Source: Sphingomonas psychrolutea
Lineage (GTDB): Bacteria > Pseudomonadota > Alphaproteobacteria > Sphingomonadales > Sphingomonadaceae
Length of the DNA stretch: 64,000 bases
Direction: 5' to 3'
Assembly: GCF_014636175.1 (NCBI RefSeq)
Contig: NZ_BMDW01000002.1
Coordinates: 124,001 to 188,000, forward strand
Shown here: positions 60,747 to 64,000 of the stretch, piece by piece
Layout: every line of letters begins with the position of its first letter
How positions within the stretch are numbered: the first letter of the stretch is position 1
Made by a program: the position numbers and the translations under genes
Notes under the pieces: model-generated
The model's database searches: none
Seen by the model: the letters and a program-made list of their open reading frames with translations, nothing else
What the model was told of the DNA's origin: nothing

Positions 60747-63068
60747 ATGTTCATTTCCACTGACACCCGATCCGACGCCGACCATGCGGCGCTGGCGCGT
60801 CCTCTCGACGACCTAGTCGCTGCGGCAGAAGCGTTGACGCTTGCGGGGCATGGCCCGGTTGTGACCTATTCGCGCAAGGTCTTCATTCCTCTGACCAAAC
60901 TATGCCGGGACGTCTGCCACTATTGCACCTTCGCCCGCCGCCCATCGGAGTTGGACGCCCCCTATCTGACACTCGACGAGGTCGAGGCGCTGGCGCGTGA
61001 AGGCGAGGCGGCGGGCTGCCGCGAAGCGCTCTTCACGCTTGGTGATCGGCCCGAAGCACGGTTTCACATCGCCCAAGCCTGGCTGGACGATAACCAATAT
61101 GCCAGCACGCTGGACTATCTTGCTGCGGCGGCGCGCCGCGTGATCGAGACGACCAGCCTGTTGCCGCATTTCAACCCTGGCCTGCTGACCGCAACCGATT
61201 TTGCCACGCTCCGCCCGCTCGCCCCCTCGATGGGCCTCATGCTCGAATCGATTTCGGAACGGCTGTGCGAACCCGGACAGCCGCATCACGGCTCGCCCGA
61301 CAAACATCCCGCCGCGCGGCTTGAAACGCTGCGCCTTGCCGGTGAGGCCAAGGTCCCGTTCACGACCGGCCTGCTAATCGGGATCGGCGAAACCCGCCAG
61401 GAGCGGATCGACACGCTGCTCGCGATCCGCGACCTCCACGCGCGGTACGGCCATATCCAGGAAGTCATCATCCAGAACTTCCGGGCCAAGTCCGACACGC
61501 GCATGCATGATGCGCCTGAACCTTCGCTTGACGAACATCTGTGGACTATCGCGGCTGCACGGCTGTTGCTTGGCCCCGACATGTCGATCCAGGCGCCGCC
61601 CAATCTGCAGCCCGGCGCGCTTGCCGAGCTGATCCGCGCGGGTGTCAACGATTGGGGCGGCGTGTCACCGGTCACGCCCGATCACGTCAATCCCGAACGC
61701 CCGTGGCCGAACCTCGTCGCACTTGAAACCGAGACGCTGGCGGCGGGGCGCGTACTACGACAACGCCTGACGGTCGGCCCCGCCTATGCGCGCGACCTCG
61801 AAATATGGGTCGATCCCAAACTCCAGACCGCCGTTCGCCGCGCCGTCGATGGGCGCGGTTTGGTGCGCGAAGATGACTGGCATCCCGGCACCGGCAAGCC
61901 GCCGCCTGCAGCGACACCACGGGTTATCACCGGGACCGACCCGTACATTGATGCCGCACTCGACCGTGCCGATCGGGGGGGCACGCTCGACGCCGCAATG
62001 ATCGCACACCTGTTCACCGCCGAGGGGCGCGACCGCACCCGCATCGTCGCCCTGGCTGACCAGCTCCGCCGCGAGCGCGTCGGCGACCGCGTGACCTTTG
62101 TCGTCAACCGCAACATCAACTATACCAACATCTGCCTCTATCACTGCGGTTTTTGCGCCTTTTCGAAGGGCAGCACGCGTTCGGAGCGGGGTCCTGCCTA
62201 TCGCATCGACCTCGACGAGATCGCGCGGCGCACGATCGAGGCGCATGAACGCGGCGCGACCGAAGTGTGCCTCCAGGGTGGCATCCACCCGGCGTTCGAC
62301 GGCCACACCTATCTCAACATCGTCCGTGCGGTGAAGCAGGCCGTGCCGACGATGCACATTCACGCCTTCTCACCGCTCGAAATCCATCACGGTGCAACGA
62401 CGCTGGGGCTGGCGCTGAGCGACTACCTCGCGATGCTGAAGGATGCAGGCCTCGGGACCCTCCCCGGCACCGCCGCCGAAATCCTGACCGACCGTGTCCG
62501 TGCGATCATCTGTCCCGACAAGCTGACGACGGCGCAGTGGCTCGACGTCATGCGCGCGGCGCACGGCGTCGGTCTGCGCTCGACCGCGACGATCATGTTC
62601 GGCCATGTCGACACCTACGCCGACTGGGCCGAACATCTCGTTGCCGTGCGCGCGTTGCAGGCGGAGACGGGTGGCTTCACCGAATTCGTTCCCCTGCCCT
62701 TCGTCCATATGGAGGCCCCAATGTGGCGTAAGGGGCTGGCGCGGTCGGGGCCGACCTGGCGCGAGACGCAATTGATGCACGCCATCGCACGCATCGCACT
62801 CGACGGCCAAATTCCCAACATCCAGGCAAGCTGGGTCAAGCTGGGCGATGCCGGGGTTGAGGCGATCCTGCAATCGGGTACCAACGACCTCGGCGGGACG
62901 CTGATGGATGAATCGATAACACGCGCGGCAGGCGGGCAGAACGGCCAGCATAATGACGTCGCCGCGCTGCGCGTTCTTGCCACGCGCATCGGTCGTCCGG
63001 CAGCGCAGCGAGCGACGATTTACGGCGATCCTGCCGCTCCCACCCGTATTCTGGAAAGTCAGACATGA
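60747..63068 (+). CDS. fbiC: FO synthase, CofG-CofH fusion (FbiC)
   Basis: This 773-residue protein joins two radical-SAM enzymes. The N-terminal CofG half has the cluster motif C-x3-C-x2-C in CRDVCHYCTF (about residues 53-60). The C-terminal CofH half has it in CLYHCGFCAF (about 463-470). Together they make FO, the deazaflavin of coenzyme F420, from tyrosine and 5-amino-6-ribitylaminouracil. The fused form is typical of actinobacteria and of F420-producing proteobacteria; archaea have separate genes. The four-base overlap with the next gene fixes the operon. Identification is firm. Confidence 0.95.
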   Translation: MFISTDTRSDADHAALARPLDDLVAAAEALTLAGHGPVVTYSRKVFIPLTKLCRDVCHYCTFARRPSELDAPYLTLDEVEALAREGEAAGCREALFTLGDRPEARFHIAQAWLDDNQYASTLDYLAAAARRVIETTSLLPHFNPGLLTATDFATLRPLAPSMGLMLESISERLCEPGQPHHGSPDKHPAARLETLRLAGEAKVPFTTGLLIGIGETRQERIDTLLAIRDLHARYGHIQEVIIQNFRAKSDTRMHDAPEPSLDEHLWTIAAARLLLGPDMSIQAPPNLQPGALAELIRAGVNDWGGVSPVTPDHVNPERPWPNLVALETETLAAGRVLRQRLTVGPAYARDLEIWVDPKLQTAVRRAVDGRGLVREDDWHPGTGKPPPAATPRVITGTDPYIDAALDRADRGGTLDAAMIAHLFTAEGRDRTRIVALADQLRRERVGDRVTFVVNRNINYTNICLYHCGFCAFSKGSTRSERGPAYRIDLDEIARRTIEAHERGATEVCLQGGIHPAFDGHTYLNIVRAVKQAVPTMHIHAFSPLEIHHGATTLGLALSDYLAMLKDAGLGTLPGTAAEILTDRVRAIICPDKLTTAQWLDVMRAAHGVGLRSTATIMFGHVDTYADWAEHLVAVRALQAETGGFTEFVPLPFVHMEAPMWRKGLARSGPTWRETQLMHAIARIALDGQIPNIQASWVKLGDAGVEAILQSGTNDLGGTLMDESITRAAGGQNGQHNDVAALRVLATRIGRPAAQRATIYGDPAAPTRILESQT

Positions 63069-63718
63069 GCCTCCCCAACATCGCGATAATCGGCGGAACC
63101 GGTAATCTGGGGAGCGCCATCGGCTGGCGCCTGGCCCGGGCGGGCTATTCGGTGACACTCGGCTCGCGGTCGGAAGAGGGGGCGCAGGCCAAAGCGGCTA
63201 CGCTCGGCCATGGCATTGCGGGGGCGCGCAACACCGAGGCGGCGGCTGCGGGCGACATCGTGATCGTGACCGTGCCCTTCGCGGCGCAGGCAGCGACCTA
63301 TGCCGAGATCAAGCCGCACGTCGCCGGCAAGATCGTCGTCGATACAACCGTGCCGCTGGTGCCGCCCAAAGTGATGCGCGTCCAGCTTCCCTCCGAAGGC
63401 TCCGCCGCCGCGCTCGCCGCCGCAGCGCTCGGGGACGGCGTGCGGATGACCTCGGCCTTCCACAATGTCGCCGCGCACAAACTGGCGCAGGACATTGCCA
63501 TCAACTGTGATATTCTCGTCTTCGGCGACGAGAAGGACGCGCGTACCGAAGTCGTGGCCCTTGCCGATGCCATCGGCCTGCGCGGCGTCCATGCGGGCTC
63601 GCTCGTCAATTCCGCAGCGGCGGAGGCGATGACCTCGCTGCTGATTTTCATCAACAAGACCTATCAAGTCGATGGCGCCGGTATTGCGATTACGGGTACG
63701 CTAATTCCGCTCAGCTAG
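63065..63718 (+). CDS. npdG: F420:NADPH oxidoreductase
   Basis: This 217-residue Rossmann-fold protein has the NADP-binding motif GGTGNLGSAIGWRLARAGY, LGSRSEEGA and MTSAFHNVAAHKL, characteristic of F420H2:NADP+ oxidoreductase. It exchanges hydride between NADPH and F420 and so keeps F420 reduced for the luciferase-like enzyme. The start overlaps the fbiC stop (ATGA). Bacterial homologues are also called Fno. Confidence 0.9.
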   Translation: MSLPNIAIIGGTGNLGSAIGWRLARAGYSVTLGSRSEEGAQAKAATLGHGIAGARNTEAAAAGDIVIVTVPFAAQAATYAEIKPHVAGKIVVDTTVPLVPPKVMRVQLPSEGSAAALAAAALGDGVRMTSAFHNVAAHKLAQDIAINCDILVFGDEKDARTEVVALADAIGLRGVHAGSLVNSAAAEAMTSLLIFINKTYQVDGAGIAITGTLIPLS

Positions 63719-63727
63719 GGAATCCGG

Positions 63728-64000
63728 ATGCTTGCATTATTGCCCGTCGATGGGCTGCCAGAAATTCGGCCGGGCGACGATCTGCCCGCGCTCTTGGCAG
63801 ACAAGCTACGACCGGGTCGGGACCCCGCGCTCAAGGACGGCGATGTGCTCGTCGTCACGCAAAAGATCGTGTCCAAGGCCGAAAACCGCTTCGTCGCACT
63901 CGCCGACGTAAGACCGTCGGCGCGCGCCACAACGCTCGCGCAGGAGACAAACAAGGAAGCCGCGCTGGTCGAACTCGTGTTGCGCGAATCGACCGACGTG
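63728..64000 (+). CDS. cofE: coenzyme F420-0:L-glutamate ligase (CofE), 5' part
   Basis: The frame from the ATG at 63728 stays open to the window end (91 codons seen). It reads [20 protein letters not shown] and then [18 protein letters not shown], the conserved CofE/FbiB N-terminal motif that starts the GTP-dependent glutamate ligase. It adds gamma-linked glutamates to F420-0. It follows npdG by nine bases. Whether it carries an FbiB-type nitroreductase-like C-terminal domain cannot be seen because it is truncated. CofD/FbiA and CofC/FbiD are expected beyond the edge. Confidence 0.9.
   Translation, partial: MLALLPVDGLPEIRPGDDLPALLADKLRPGRDPALKDGDVLVVTQKIVSKAENRFVALADVRPSARATTLAQETNKEAALVELVLRESTDV

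Noticed and set aside
60734..60755. AATGA-N12-TCATT inverted repeat overlapping the fbiC start
   Set aside because: The right half differs from GCATT in its first base, and the site covers the start codon; a better perfect copy lies upstream at 60633.
1..64000. Search for tRNA, rRNA, CRISPR arrays, insertion sequences, phage genes or integrase
   Set aside because: No cloverleaf, repeat-spacer array, transposase or integrase sequence was recognised; horizontal origin of the F420 genes remains an inference without mobility genes.

Overview
The window is a gene-dense, high-GC bacterial segment with no rRNA, tRNA, CRISPR array or transposase. Its gene content points to an alphaproteobacterium, most likely a sphingomonad: Rieske, Baeyer-Villiger, P450 and acyl-CoA catabolic genes in large numbers, plus a CCCTTCGACAAG-type intergenic repeat. 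This placement is inference. Almost the whole window is a catabolic island for a hydrophobic alicyclic, terpenoid- or steroid-like substrate that is activated to CoA thioesters. The exact substrate cannot be read from the sequence.

Layout. 1-1.9 kb: start of a LysR gene, divergent SDR and HSL-type hydrolase. 1.9-4.7 kb: malonate carrier MadLM divergent from malonyl-CoA synthetase MatB. 4.8-7.5 kb: family III CoA-transferase and AMP-ligase. 7.6-11.6 kb: Rieske oxygenase, EthD-like protein, SDR, cupin-like protein and a hydrolase/flavin-reductase fusion. 11.8-21.5 kb: eight-gene operon (cupin, thiamine-diphosphate E1 alpha and beta, HAPMO-like Baeyer-Villiger monooxygenase, NDP-forming acyl-CoA synthetase, crotonase, two acyl-CoA dehydrogenases). 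21.5-27.4 kb: opposite-strand operon (BVMO, SDR, cupin-like, esterase, SDR, GDSL hydrolase). 27.5-29.5 kb: TetR, SnoaL-like protein, epimerase. 29.7-35.7 kb: amidohydrolase/TetR/SnoaL operon and kinase/CrtC-like/cyclase operon. 35.8-44.6 kb: SMP-30 gene, then two acyl-CoA dehydrogenases, Gfo/Idh protein, EthD-like protein, ligase, crotonase and a frameshifted MFS transporter. 44.6-49.2 kb: EthD-like protein, P450, crotonase, ligase. 49.2-55.6 kb: second kinase/CrtC-like module with a small helical partner, DUF3237 protein, fused double acyl-CoA dehydrogenase, crotonase. 55.8-60.6 kb: ketosteroid-dehydrogenase-like flavoprotein, three SnoaL-like proteins, a luciferase-like F420-type oxidoreductase and an SDR. 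60.7-64 kb: coenzyme F420 genes (fbiC, F420:NADPH oxidoreductase, start of cofE).

How it may work together (inference): oxygenases (Rieske, P450, two BVMOs) and SDRs open the substrate. Hydrolases cleave the esters or lactones. Four CoA-activating enzymes and one CoA-transferase make thioesters. Acyl-CoA dehydrogenases and crotonases carry out beta-oxidation. APH-type kinases may phosphorylate hydroxyacyl-CoAs in the manner of LvaA or ACAD10/11. The F420 genes supply the cofactor for the luciferase-like enzyme.

The most striking observation is an interrupted palindrome, AATGC-12 bases-GCATT. It lies in ten intergenic promoter regions spread from 0.2 to 60.7 kb (four perfect copies, four with one mismatch, two with two mismatches), including the one upstream of fbiC. 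This suggests one regulon covering the catabolic operons and F420 synthesis, with a regulator that is not evident in the window. The two TetR genes have different palindromes of their own (TAGTCTAC/GTAGACTA and TGTTAC-5-GTAACA).
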